49,575 nt of DNA from an uncultured Bacillota bacterium. GTDB lineage: Bacteria; Bacillota; Clostridia; Christensenellales; Pumilibacteraceae. Positions 23,245-31,394 of the stretch are shown here, in pieces. Under the pieces are notes generated by a model. It saw only the letters and a list, made by a program, of their open reading frames with translations. It did no database searches and was not told the DNA's origin. The stretch spans positions 1 to 49,575 of the forward strand of contig CASFJH010000041.1 of NCBI GenBank assembly GCA_949294845.1, written 5' to 3'. Numbering within the stretch: the first letter of the stretch is position 1; each line of letters begins with the position of its first letter. The translations under genes and the position numbers were made by a program.

Positions 23245-24143
23245 ATACAAAAGTAAAAATCGCCGGAGTCGAGTTTAAAAATCCGGTTATTACCGCAAGC
23301 GGCACTTTCGGTTTCGGTAAGGAATACAACGAGTTTTACGATATAAACGAGCTGGGCGGCATATGCACCAAAGGCGTCACTTTGGAAAAGCGCGAAGGCA
23401 ATCCTTCGCCGCGCGTTGCCGAGACTCCCATGGGTATGCTTAACAGCGTGGGACTGCAGAATCCCGGTCTCGAAGGTTTTATACGAGAGGATCTCGAATT
23501 TCTCGAATCGCTTGATACGGTGGTTATCGTTAATATCGCCGGCAGAATTGAAGAAGATTACATCGCCGTTGCCGAACGTATATCCGATACGCGTCTGCAC
23601 ATGATAGAGCTCAATATAAGCTGTCCGAACGTCAAGGCCGGCGGTATGGCGTTCGGCATATATCCCGACAGCGTGGAAAGGATAACGTCAGCGGTGCGCG
23701 CGCACTGCACAAAACCGCTCATCGTTAAGCTTTCGCCCAACGTTGCGTCGATAGCCGACAACGCGCGCGCGGCCGAAAACGGCGGCGCCGACGCGATATC
23801 GCTTATAAATACCATCACAGGTATGGCCGTCGACTGGCGAACGGCAAGGCCGGTTCTGGCAAACCGCACGGGCGGGCTGTCCGGTCCCGCGGTCAAGCCG
23901 GTAGCGCTGAGAATGGTAAACGAAGCTTATAACGCGGTCAAAATACCCGTTATAGGGTTGGGCGGCATCATGAACGCCGAAGACGTACTGGAGTTTATGG
24001 TGGCGGGAGCCAGCGCCGTGCAGATAGGGACTGCCAATATTTTCGATCCCAATGCCGGTCATAACGTTGTCAATGAGTTGACAAACATACTTAAAGAGTG
24101 TAAAATAGAAAATGTCGGCGATCTGGTCGGCACTTTACATTAA
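23241..24143 (+). CDS. pyrD: Dihydroorotate dehydrogenase B, catalytic subunit
   Basis: 300 residues from GTG 23241. The FMN barrel motifs VITASGTFG (16-24), NSVGLQNPG (69-77), the catalytic base Cys128 in LNISCPNV and GLGGIMNAED are visible. Cys rather than Ser as base is the class 1 mark, consistent with partner PyrK just upstream. It oxidises dihydroorotate to orotate. Confidence 0.94.
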   Translation: MNTKVKIAGVEFKNPVITASGTFGFGKEYNEFYDINELGGICTKGVTLEKREGNPSPRVAETPMGMLNSVGLQNPGLEGFIREDLEFLESLDTVVIVNIAGRIEEDYIAVAERISDTRLHMIELNISCPNVKAGGMAFGIYPDSVERITSAVRAHCTKPLIVKLSPNVASIADNARAAENGGADAISLINTITGMAVDWRTARPVLANRTGGLSGPAVKPVALRMVNEAYNAVKIPVIGLGGIMNAEDVLEFMVAGASAVQIGTANIFDPNAGHNVVNELTNILKECKIENVGDLVGTLH

Positions 24144-24154
24144 AAGGAAGCATT

Positions 24155-24739
24155 ATGGCATTAAGCGATAAAGAAGTTCTCGAGCTGTTCGAACGCAGCG
24201 GCGGAATACTCAAAGGTCACTTTTTACTGACCAGCGGCCGTCATAGCGACACATATATGCAGTGCGCGCTGTTGTTCGACGACGCGCGCGTGAGCGAAAC
24301 GCTGTGCGCCGAGCTGGCGTCCCGCGTCAAAGATTATAAGCCCGATATAATAGTTTCGCCTGCAACCGGAGCCATAATCATGGGGTACGAGGTGTCGAGA
24401 CATCTCGGAGTCAAAAACCTTTTCGCCGAGCGCGAGAACGGCAAATTCCGTCTGCGACGCGGATTTACGTTGCCCAAAGGCGCAAGAGTGCTCATCACCG
24501 AGAACGTTGTAACGACCGGCGGTTCGGTATTCGAGGTCATCGATATGCTTAAAGAGTATGGCGCTGCCGTTGTCGCCGTGGCGAGCATGGTCGACCGCAG
24601 CAACGGCACAGTCGACTTCGGAGTTCCTTTCGTAACAATGTTGCGTGCAGACGTCAAAAGCTACGAGCCTGATGACTGTCCTCTGTGCAAAGCCGGAATG
24701 GACGCGCCCGTAAAACCGGGCAGCCGTAATCTGAAGTAA
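24155..24739 (+). CDS. pyrE: Orotate phosphoribosyltransferase
   Basis: 194 residues; TAAAAGGAAGC gives the ribosome site. The orotate/PRPP features are present: LLTSGRHSDTYMQCALL, SPATGAIIMGYEV, and the PRPP loop VLITENVVTTGGS (112-124). In the usual loop the pair after the hydrophobic strand is Glu-Asp; here it is E116-N117, a mild substitution. It makes OMP from orotate and PRPP, so OMP is then used by PyrF encoded upstream. It is the last pyr gene. Confidence 0.92.
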   Translation: MALSDKEVLELFERSGGILKGHFLLTSGRHSDTYMQCALLFDDARVSETLCAELASRVKDYKPDIIVSPATGAIIMGYEVSRHLGVKNLFAERENGKFRLRRGFTLPKGARVLITENVVTTGGSVFEVIDMLKEYGAAVVAVASMVDRSNGTVDFGVPFVTMLRADVKSYEPDDCPLCKAGMDAPVKPGSRNLK

Positions 24740-24763
24740 ATTATTGTCGGAGGGATATTTATT

Positions 24764-25060
24764 ATGGCAAATCGGAAAAATAACAACAACCGTTCAAATT
24801 CCAGCTGGCTGGCGCTGTTTTCGTTTGTGGCAATCATGCTGCTCGGCCTTGCGCTCATGATTTCGTTTATCTGCAGCGCGCTGGATGTTTCGGAAGAAAT
24901 TTCGTCTTTTATAGAGAGAATAGCGTTCGGTATCGCTATGGTGGTTCCCGCGGTAATGTCGTACCGTGAAGCGCGCAGAAAGACGACGGTTTGGTTCGTT
25001 TTATGGGTTATCGCGGTCGTATTGGTCGTGGTGTTCTATATTCTGCGGCTTGTATTCTGA
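24764..25060 (+). CDS. Small three-helix membrane protein, function unknown
   Basis: 98 residues. A polar N-terminus with an Asn/Lys/Arg-rich stretch (2-12) is followed by hydrophobic segments at about 14-38, 49-65 and 75-96. AGGGATATTT near the start gives a modest ribosome site. It follows pyrE by 24 bases with no terminator seen, so it is probably at the tail of the pyr transcript. It is not a family I recognise. Confidence 0.65.
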   Translation: MANRKNNNNRSNSSWLALFSFVAIMLLGLALMISFICSALDVSEEISSFIERIAFGIAMVVPAVMSYREARRKTTVWFVLWVIAVVLVVVFYILRLVF

Positions 25061-25098
25061 CGCCGCGATAAACAAAAGCCGTTTTAAGGAGTATATTA

Positions 25099-25422
25099 AT
25101 GGCAAGAGCTAGAGCTAAAAAACAGAATTTCATCGTCCGGTATTTTTCTGACTTCGGCCTCAGACAGATATGCGATTTTCTCATGCTGGCCGGCGCAATC
25201 GTTATAATAGTGGGACTTTGTACCGAGCAGATCGTTCTGACTGTCGGCCTCGGCATATACATTCTTGCCGCCGCAATAGCCGTATTGCGTTCGGTAAAGG
25301 TTTTGCTGTCCGGCATCAACCATCGCGCCCCGGAATATAAGAACGCGGTAGTTAACGTCATTATAATGTCCGTTATACTCGCCTTGGCCGTTTTCGGTTT
25401 TGTCTGGTCTCTGCTGTACTGA
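25099..25422 (+). CDS. Small three-helix membrane protein, function unknown
   Basis: 107 residues with a basic N-terminus (MARARAKKQ) and hydrophobic segments at about 24-45, 48-70 and 83-105. TTAAGGAG lies 11 bases upstream of the ATG. It is similar in size and plan to the membrane protein just before it and probably in the same transcript; a terminator follows at 25440. No family recognised. Confidence 0.65.
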   Translation: MARARAKKQNFIVRYFSDFGLRQICDFLMLAGAIVIIVGLCTEQIVLTVGLGIYILAAAIAVLRSVKVLLSGINHRAPEYKNAVVNVIIMSVILALAVFGFVWSLLY

Positions 25423-25439
25423 TAAAGACTCTTTTTCAT

Positions 25440-25464
25440 ACCGTCGTTTTTACGGCGGTTTTTT
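25440..25464 (+). terminator. Rho-independent terminator closing the pyr operon region
   Basis: ACCGTCG (25440-25446) pairs with CGGCGGT (25453-25459), one G-T pair, six-base loop, followed by TTTTT. Confidence 0.7.
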
Positions 25465-25489
25465 ATTTTACATATGACGTCGTATTCGG

Positions 25490-25518
25490 TTGAATTAAAG
25501 GCGAGAATATGTTATAAT
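25490..25518 (+). promoter_or_regulatory. Promoter of pgi
   Basis: TTGAAT (25490-25495) and TATAAT (25513-25518), spacer 17, extended -10 (TGT). It lies 33 bases before the pgi ATG. Confidence 0.75.
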
Positions 25519-25551
25519 ATCTAAGGAAAGTAATTTTATCGGAGGACTTGT

Positions 25552-26949
25552 ATGAAGCTTAGATTTGACTACAACAACATGATGCGCGAAACGATCGGCG
25601 AACGCGGCATCCCCGAGAAGGCGTTTTCCGACGAATCTGCAAGTATAAAGCAGGCGTTTGAAACGGTTATGGCTAACCGCGGCAAAGGCTGGCAGGAATG
25701 GTGCGAGCTGCCTTTTTCGCAGGGGGGATATATCGACGAGCTTATTACATACTGCGGCTCGATCGGACAGAAAGCCGACAGCTTCGTGGTTTTGGGAATA
25801 GGCGGTTCCGCGCTCGGCCCGCTTGCCGTTGCCAGCGCGCTGTTGCATTTCAGGCATAACGAACTGCCCGCTCAGGTGCGTAAAGCGCCTAAACTGTATG
25901 TCGAAGACAACGTCGATCCCGAAAGAATGCACGCGCTTTTCGACGTTATCGATCTTAAAACGGCTTATTTCAACGTCATAACGAAGAGCGGCGAAACGAG
26001 CGAGACGCTCAGCCAGTTCCTTATTCTTTATGCTGCGCTCAAGAAAGCGCTCGGCACGGCCGAGGCGAAAAAGCACATTATAGTCACAACCACCGTAGGC
26101 AAGGGTACTCTTTATAATATAGCGGTCAAAGAAGGCTTCAAAATTTACGGTGTAGGCGCCGGCGTAGGCGGCAGATTTTCGGTGCTTTGCCCTGTAGGAC
26201 TCGTTCCGTTTGCCGTTCTCGGACTGGACGTTAAAGCTTTGCTGGCCGGAGCCGCCGCTATGGCCGAAGCGTGCTACGATCCCGACGTCAGAAAGAATCC
26301 GGCTCTTAACAGCGCGTTTCTGCAGTATATGTCGATGAAAAAAGGACAGAATATAAGCGTTCTGATGCCGTATGCCGACAGCCTCAAATTCATGGCGGAT
26401 TTCTACTGCCAGCTTTGGGCTGAATCGCTCGGCAAAGCCGTCGACAACGACGGTAAGGTGGTGAACGTGGGGCAGACTCCGGCAAAGTCTCTCGGCGTTA
26501 CCGATCAGCACAGCCAGGTACAGCTTTATACGGAAGGTCCCTTCGACAAGGTCGTAACCTTCCTTGCCGTCGACAAATACCGCTCCGAATGCGTTATAAC
26601 GGACGATAAGGATATAGACGCGTGCGCGTTTTTGAAAGGGCATACGCTCAACGAGCTTATCAATGCCGAAAGAAAAGCGACCGAGTTTGCCCTTACAAAG
26701 GCCAACCGCGCAAACTTTACCGTCTATCTGCCCGAAGTTAACGCCGAAACCATCGGCGAGCTGCTGATGTATTTTATGTACGAGACGGCTTTTGCAGGCG
26801 CATTGCTCAACATAAATACTTTCGACCAGCCGGGCGTAGAAGAAGGAAAGAAAGCGACGTTCGCAATGCTCGGCCGCAGCGGTTACGAAGCCAAGATGGA
26901 CGAAATAAACGCCGCGCCCAAACAGAGCAAGTACGTTATCGGCCGTTAA
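25552..26949 (+). CDS. pgi: Glucose-6-phosphate isomerase
   Basis: 465 residues with ATCGGAGG upstream of the ATG. Sugar-phosphate-binding motifs GIGGSALGP (82-90) and SGETSET are present, as are the catalytic region GVGGRFSVL and the C-terminal DQPGVE segment. It interconverts glucose-6-phosphate and fructose-6-phosphate in the cytoplasm. It is followed by a TIM-barrel isomerase one base after its stop, then pgk, so the three form one transcript from the promoter at 25490. Confidence 0.94.
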   Translation: MKLRFDYNNMMRETIGERGIPEKAFSDESASIKQAFETVMANRGKGWQEWCELPFSQGGYIDELITYCGSIGQKADSFVVLGIGGSALGPLAVASALLHFRHNELPAQVRKAPKLYVEDNVDPERMHALFDVIDLKTAYFNVITKSGETSETLSQFLILYAALKKALGTAEAKKHIIVTTTVGKGTLYNIAVKEGFKIYGVGAGVGGRFSVLCPVGLVPFAVLGLDVKALLAGAAAMAEACYDPDVRKNPALNSAFLQYMSMKKGQNISVLMPYADSLKFMADFYCQLWAESLGKAVDNDGKVVNVGQTPAKSLGVTDQHSQVQLYTEGPFDKVVTFLAVDKYRSECVITDDKDIDACAFLKGHTLNELINAERKATEFALTKANRANFTVYLPEVNAETIGELLMYFMYETAFAGALLNINTFDQPGVEEGKKATFAMLGRSGYEAKMDEINAAPKQSKYVIGR

Positions 26950-26950
26950 A

Positions 26951-27730
26951 ATGCTGACCGGAATTTCTACCGCTTCGCTTTTCGGCAGATACGATACGGA
27001 AGATTCGGTAAAGTTTCTGGCCGACTCGGGCGTAGACGTAGCCGAGGTCTCGCTCAGTACATTCTCCGAGTATGAGCCGGAGTTTGCGGAATTGCTTGCC
27101 CGAAGAAAGGGCGGAATGAAGATTCACTCGGTACATTCGCTGAGCACGCAGTTCGAACCTCAGCTTTTCAACGCCTCCGAAAGAGTAAGGAAGGACGCGG
27201 AAAAGATCTTCCGCCGCGTGCTGGAATGCGGCCGCATAATGGGAGCCGGATATTATACCTTTCACGGCGCAATGCGGCTTAAAGCGATAAAATACAATTA
27301 TGATTTCGATAAGATCGGCGCAACGCTTAACCGCCTCTCCGATATTGCCGCCGAGTACGGTATAAAGCTCGCTTACGAAAACGTGCATTGGTGCTGGTTT
27401 TCCGAGCCGGAATATTTTACCGAAATCGGAAAAAGATGCCCCGACGTATGCGCTACGCTGGACGTAAAGCAGGCAATTCAGAGCGGCGGAGATGTTTATT
27501 CTTTCCTCGCAGCAATGCGCAGCCGCTTGGCTACCGTCCATCTGTGCGATTGCGTGGGCGTCGAAACGGCGCTTCCCGGCCGCGGCGGATTCGATTTTGC
27601 CGGTTTTATCGGGGCGCTTAAAAGAGAGGGCGTCGACGCTCCTCTGATACTGGAAGCGTATTCAAAGGACTACGCGGACGTTAAAGAACTGATAACGGCC
27701 TATGAATATATTAAAGGGCTGGCAGAATAA
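26951..27730 (+). CDS. Sugar phosphate isomerase/epimerase-like TIM-barrel protein
   Basis: 259 residues of the xylose isomerase-like AP endonuclease 2 family. Visible marks are GISTASLFG at the N-terminus, VHSLSTQ, YYTFHGA, LAYENVHWCW with the metal-ligand Glu, CATLDVKQA, and HLCDCVG near the C-terminus; these are the Glu/Asp/His metal sites of the barrel. The enzyme probably acts on a sugar or inositol derivative, but the substrate is not predictable. It lies between pgi and pgk, one base after the pgi stop. Confidence 0.82.
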   Translation: MLTGISTASLFGRYDTEDSVKFLADSGVDVAEVSLSTFSEYEPEFAELLARRKGGMKIHSVHSLSTQFEPQLFNASERVRKDAEKIFRRVLECGRIMGAGYYTFHGAMRLKAIKYNYDFDKIGATLNRLSDIAAEYGIKLAYENVHWCWFSEPEYFTEIGKRCPDVCATLDVKQAIQSGGDVYSFLAAMRSRLATVHLCDCVGVETALPGRGGFDFAGFIGALKREGVDAPLILEAYSKDYADVKELITAYEYIKGLAE

Positions 27731-27755
27731 ATTTTCGTAAAAGGAGATTTGACTT

Positions 27756-28946
27756 ATGAACAAAAAGACGATCAAAGACGTTGACGTAAAAGGCAAACGC
27801 GTGCTTGTGCGTTGTGATTTCAACGTTCCGCAGGACGCTGAAGGCAAAATTACTGACGATAACCGTATCGTCGGTGCGCTGCCCACAATCAAATATCTGT
27901 TTGAGCACGGCGCAAAAGTAATTCTCTGCTCGCATCTCGGCAGACCGAAGGGTGAGTTCAATATGAAGTACAGCCTTAAACCCGTAGCAGACAGGCTCAA
28001 CGAGCTGCTCGGCAATAAAGTAACGCTTGCCAAGGACGTTATAGGCGACGATGCCAAAGCCAAAGTCGCGGCTCTTAAAGAGGGCGAAGCCGTACTTCTG
28101 GAAAACGTGCGTTTCCACAAAGAAGAGGAAAAGAACGATCCGGAATTTTCCAAAGCGCTTGCGGCTTTCGCAGACGTTTACGTCAACGACGCTTTCGGAA
28201 CCGCGCACCGCGCTCACGCTTCTACCGCCGGCGTTGCCGATTACTGCAAAGTCAACGTTGCCGGATTCCTCATCGAGAAGGAAGTGGAAATCATGGGCGG
28301 CGCTCTCGCCGATCCCAAGCGTCCGTTTGTCGCCATTCTGGGCGGAGCCAAGGTTTCGGATAAGATCGGCGTCATAAACAACCTCATCGACAAGGTTGAC
28401 AGCCTTATCATCGGCGGCGCGATGGCGTATACTTTCTCTCTTGCCAAGGGCGGCAAGGTGGGCGGCTCAAAAGTCGAGCCCGATAAGGTAGAGCTCGCAA
28501 AAGAGCTTATGGAAAAGGCCGCGGCAAAGAACGTTAATATGTATTTGCCCGTCGACAACGTAATTACTACCGAGTTTTCCGCCGACGCCGAGAGCAAGGT
28601 CTGCAAGGCCGGTGAAATTCCCGACGGCTGGGAAGGACTGGACATAGGACCCGAAACCGCGAAACTCTTTGCCAAAGTCATTTCGTCCGCAAAGACGGTA
28701 GTATGGAACGGACCTATGGGCGTATTCGAGTTCGAGAAATTCGCAGTAGGCACCAAAGCGGTAGCTCAGGCGCTTGCCGAAAACAAAGATGCGGTGACCA
28801 TTATAGGCGGCGGCGACAGCGCGGCGGCGGTAGAACAGTTGGGATATGCCGATAAAGTTACGCATATCTCTACCGGCGGCGGAGCCAGCCTCGAGTTCCT
28901 CGAAGGTAAAGTTCTGCCCGGCATCGCCTGCCTTAACGACAAGTAA
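27756..28946 (+). CDS. pgk: Phosphoglycerate kinase
   Basis: 396 residues, typical length. The N-terminal signature [45 protein letters not shown] and the C-terminal nucleotide loop GGGDSAAA are intact. It makes ATP from 1,3-bisphosphoglycerate in glycolysis. AAAGGAGAT is the ribosome site. No gap (glyceraldehyde-3-phosphate dehydrogenase) gene is next to it here. Confidence 0.95.
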   Translation: MNKKTIKDVDVKGKRVLVRCDFNVPQDAEGKITDDNRIVGALPTIKYLFEHGAKVILCSHLGRPKGEFNMKYSLKPVADRLNELLGNKVTLAKDVIGDDAKAKVAALKEGEAVLLENVRFHKEEEKNDPEFSKALAAFADVYVNDAFGTAHRAHASTAGVADYCKVNVAGFLIEKEVEIMGGALADPKRPFVAILGGAKVSDKIGVINNLIDKVDSLIIGGAMAYTFSLAKGGKVGGSKVEPDKVELAKELMEKAAAKNVNMYLPVDNVITTEFSADAESKVCKAGEIPDGWEGLDIGPETAKLFAKVISSAKTVVWNGPMGVFEFEKFAVGTKAVAQALAENKDAVTIIGGGDSAAAVEQLGYADKVTHISTGGGASLEFLEGKVLPGIACLNDK

Positions 28947-28956
28947 GACCGGCCGG

Positions 28957-28976
28957 AATTTTCCTGAAAATTTTTT
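28957..28976 (+). terminator. Weak terminator-like hairpin after pgk
   Basis: AATTTT (28957-28962) and AAAATT (28967-28972) over a four-base loop, then TTTT. The stem is all A/T, so efficiency is doubtful. Confidence 0.35.
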
Positions 28977-28998
28977 AAGGAAAATTAACTCAATCCGG

Positions 28999-29027
28999 TT
29001 GACAATTACCGTATATTGTTATATAAT
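28999..29027 (+). promoter_or_regulatory. Consensus promoter of the 5S rRNA gene
   Basis: Perfect TTGACA (28999-29004), 17-base spacer, perfect TATAAT (29022-29027). The expected start near 29034 gives a precursor of about 42 bases before the 5S gene, including a CGTCC/GGACG hairpin (about 29051-29064) that may guide processing. Confidence 0.85.
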
Positions 29028-29075
29028 GTTTAAGCTGAATGTGATTGTACCGTCCTTACGGACGCTATGATACCA

Positions 29076-29193
29076 TTGCGGTGACGATGTCGTAAGGGAT
29101 CCACCCGTTCTCATTCCGAACACGGAAGTTAAGCCTTATGGAGCCGAGGGTACTTGTCGGGCGACCGGCCGGGAGAGTAGGAAATCGCCGCAT
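29076..29193 (+). rRNA. rrf: 5S ribosomal RNA
   Basis: About 117 bases. Highly conserved 5S blocks are present: GGATCCACCCGTTC, CATTCCGAACACGG and AAGTTAAGC, and a GGTACT segment in loop E. The ends pair as helix I (TGCGGTGA near 29077 with TCGCCGCA near 29185-29192). No 16S or 23S sequence lies before or after it; neighbours are pgk and a flavin reductase gene. Ends may be off by one or two bases. Confidence 0.93.
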
Positions 29194-29200
29194 CCATTAA

Positions 29201-29234
29201 AAAAATACCCGTGCAGATACGCATGGGTATTTTT
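29201..29234 (+). terminator. Terminator of the 5S rRNA gene
   Basis: AAAAATACCCGTGC (29201-29214) and GCATGGGTATTTTT (29221-29234) form a 14-bp stem (one T-G pair) over a six-base loop, ending in T-rich sequence eight bases after the 5S 3' end. Confidence 0.85.
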
Positions 29235-29338
29235 ATATCTGCGCGTTGTTTTGCCCGTGCCGTCGCTTGCCGCTATACTGTACCTGGTGCCGAGCCGGGT
29301 GTTAATGACGTGCCGATTAGCGAAATATGGCGTAACGG

Positions 29339-29367
29339 TTGATTTTTTCCGGCATCAGTAGTATAAT
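29339..29367 (+). promoter_or_regulatory. Promoter of the flavin reductase-rubredoxin gene
   Basis: TTGATT (29339-29344) and TATAAT (29362-29367) with a 17-base spacer; GAGAGGTGG follows as ribosome site before the ATG at 29387. The 104 bases between the 5S terminator and this promoter show nothing else. Confidence 0.7.
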
Positions 29368-29386
29368 ATAGCTGAGAGGTGGCAAT

Positions 29387-30013
29387 ATGGATCCTAAAGC
29401 GTTATTCAGACTTTCTTACGGATTATATTACATAGGCACTTACGGAATAAAACCGAACGCGTGCGTAGCGAATACGGCGATACAGGTAACGAGCAGTCCG
29501 GCAAAAATCGCCGTTACGCTCAATAAAGATAATTTTACTACTTCGGTTATAGATTATACCGGCAAGTTCACGGTATCGGTCATAGATACGGACGTCAGTC
29601 TTGAAGAGATTTCGCGTTTCGGGTTTGCAAGCGGGGCAGACACCGACAAATTTGATGGATTCGCCGATTACGGAAAATTCGGAGACGTGCCGTATATTGC
29701 CAAAAATACAAATGCCGCTTTTCTGCTAAGAAAAGAAGCTTCGCTCGATGTCGGCACGCATAAAATTTTTATAGGGACGGTCGAGGACGCCGTTGTGCTC
29801 AGCGACAGGCCTTCGCTTACCTACGCGGACTACCATGCCAAAAAGAACGGAGCGACGCCTCCTCGCGCACCGGCGTTCGTCTATGAGAAAGAAGATGTCG
29901 GAAAGGTAAGGTACCGTTGTAAGGTTTGCGGGTACATACACGAAGGCGAATTACCGGATAATTTCGAGTGTCCAGTTTGCCACAGACCGGCGACCTATTT
30001 CGAGCGCATCTGA
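29387..30013 (+). CDS. Flavin reductase-rubredoxin fusion (high-molecular-weight rubredoxin type)
   Basis: 208 residues. The first ~160 are a flavin reductase-like FMN-binding split barrel: LFRLSYGLYYIGT, CVANTAIQVTSSPAKIAVTLNK, YTGKFTVSVID and HKIFIGTVEDAV. The last ~35 are a short rubredoxin-like iron site with two CxxC pairs, YRCKVCGY and FECPVC. The same domain pair is known as high-molecular-weight rubredoxin in acetogens such as Moorella, where it passes electrons from NADH to diiron flavoproteins that reduce O2 or NO. A role in oxidative or nitrosative stress defence is therefore likely. No partner flavoprotein gene is in the window. Confidence 0.87.
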   Translation: MDPKALFRLSYGLYYIGTYGIKPNACVANTAIQVTSSPAKIAVTLNKDNFTTSVIDYTGKFTVSVIDTDVSLEEISRFGFASGADTDKFDGFADYGKFGDVPYIAKNTNAAFLLRKEASLDVGTHKIFIGTVEDAVVLSDRPSLTYADYHAKKNGATPPRAPAFVYEKEDVGKVRYRCKVCGYIHEGELPDNFECPVCHRPATYFERI

Positions 30014-30044
30014 TCCGAACGCGTCCGATTGCGGATTTCCGAAT

Positions 30045-30092
30045 AAAAAACGCGCTTTAACGCATATTAAACGTATGCGGAAGCGCGTTTTT
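30045..30092 (+). terminator. Terminator that contains the start of the next gene
   Basis: Outer stem AAAAACGCGCTT (30046-30057) with AAGCGCGTTTTT (30081-30092); inner stem CGCATA (30061-30066) with TATGCG (30074-30079). The T-run is part of the right arm. The ATG of the deacetylase gene (30075-30077) lies in the inner right arm. Confidence 0.75.
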
Positions 30093-30932
30093 ATTTTATT
30101 GGCGATTACGGCAGGAGTGCTGCCGTTTTTCGGATTTATCAAACCGACGGAAGAGGCGCCGGTAGACGTTCCTATTGTAATGTATCATTCGGTTACAAAT
30201 ATTAATTGTAACGATTACGCGCTCAGTCCGGAAAAGCTTCGGGCAGATCTCGATTATCTGTCCGCGCACGGCTACAGGACGGTTTTTATAAGAGACGTTG
30301 TGGCGTATGTAGAAGGAAAGGGCGACTTGCCCGAAAAGCCGATCGTTCTGAGCTTTGACGACGGGTTTTACAATAATTATTCATCTGTGCTGCCCATTCT
30401 CAACGAGTACGACGCAGTCGCCGTTTTCTGTCTTGTGGGAAAATATGCGGCAAAAGAACAGGGCGTAACAAAGCGCAGCAAAAGCTATTCTTATATGAAT
30501 CTGGACGAAGTGCGCGCCATGAACGAGTCGGGTCGCGCCGAGTTCGGCAATCATACTTTCGATATGCATTCGTATAAAAACGGGCGTAAGGGCGTGAGAA
30601 AGAACAAGAATGAGTCTGAAGAGGAATACCGCAAAGCGATTTCAGACGACGCGCGCAGGAACGAGGACCTGTTTTCCCAAGCCGGCATAAAGTTCGGTCT
30701 GTACGCGTATCCGTATGGTTTTTACAGTAAGGAAACTCCCGGGATTCTTTCGTCGCTGGGATATAAGGCGATACTGACGTGTACCGGCGGCATAAACAGG
30801 ATAAGACGGGGAGATAAGTCCGCGCTGCTTCATCTTAAGCGGTACAACCGTCCGTCGAAATATACGAGCGAGTATTTTTTCAAAAACGTTTTTAAGCTTG
30901 ACGATGCTCCCGCGAAAAAAGCGTGCGCATAA
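30075..30932 (+). CDS. Membrane-anchored polysaccharide deacetylase
   Basis: 285 residues: basic N-terminus and one hydrophobic signal-anchor (about 5-23), then a NodB-type deacetylase domain. Motifs in order: VPIVMYHSV (about 34-42), the metal-binding LSFDDGF, GNHTFDMHS with the two metal His (H-x4-H), and AYPYGFYS. Such enzymes remove acetyl groups from peptidoglycan or other cell-surface glycans outside the membrane. The start chosen is ATG 30075; it has no visible Shine-Dalgarno sequence and sits inside the upstream terminator hairpin. In-frame alternatives would cut the signal-anchor. The next gene follows after 24 bases. Confidence 0.85.
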   Translation: MRKRVFILLAITAGVLPFFGFIKPTEEAPVDVPIVMYHSVTNINCNDYALSPEKLRADLDYLSAHGYRTVFIRDVVAYVEGKGDLPEKPIVLSFDDGFYNNYSSVLPILNEYDAVAVFCLVGKYAAKEQGVTKRSKSYSYMNLDEVRAMNESGRAEFGNHTFDMHSYKNGRKGVRKNKNESEEEYRKAISDDARRNEDLFSQAGIKFGLYAYPYGFYSKETPGILSSLGYKAILTCTGGINRIRRGDKSALLHLKRYNRPSKYTSEYFFKNVFKLDDAPAKKACA

Positions 30933-30956
30933 AAATTAAAATTACGGAGGTATAAA

Positions 30957-31394
30957 ATGGAACAGATTTCGGAAAGGGACGAAGAATTACTGGTTTTTCT
31001 GCACAACAATGCGGAAATGGGCAAGGATAACCTTGAGGAGCTCAACGGCATACTGAAAAACAGCTCTATGCGCGAAATGATAGAGCGGCAGATACTGGAA
31101 TACAAGAGCGTATACGATCAGACAGATCGGCTGCTTTCGCAAATTGACCGCGAACCGCGCGGCGAGCTGATGGCGAAGGTTATGTCTAAAGTAATGATAA
31201 ACGCAAAAACGCTGCTTGACAAATCCGACAATCATATCGCGTCGATGATCATTCAGGGCGGAACTATGGGAGTCGTCGATACCGTATCCAAGCTTAACGA
31301 ATACGCGGACTGCGACGACAGCATAAGAAATATCGGTTACAAGCTTCTCTTTATAGAGCAGCAGAACGTAGACAGCATGAAGAGATTTTTATAA
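30957..31394 (+). CDS. Helical protein of unknown function
   Basis: 145 residues, predicted almost wholly alpha-helical, with four helices of about 25 residues and no membrane segment or signal peptide. The ribosome site TACGGAGG lies 11 bases upstream. The sequence, for example a KNSSMREMIERQILEYKS stretch and a MIIQGGTMGV turn, suggests a ferritin-like or four-helix bundle but lacks clear metal-ligand spacing. I do not recognise a named family. It probably shares a transcript with the deacetylase. Its stop codon directly abuts the stop codon of the convergent pyrophosphatase gene. Confidence 0.7.
   Translation: MEQISERDEELLVFLHNNAEMGKDNLEELNGILKNSSMREMIERQILEYKSVYDQTDRLLSQIDREPRGELMAKVMSKVMINAKTLLDKSDNHIASMIIQGGTMGVVDTVSKLNEYADCDDSIRNIGYKLLFIEQQNVDSMKRFL

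Noticed and set aside
25495..26643. 382-codon minus-strand frame opposite pgi
   Set aside because: Shadow of pgi; no motif, no promoter, composition rich in Arg and His as expected of antisense translation.
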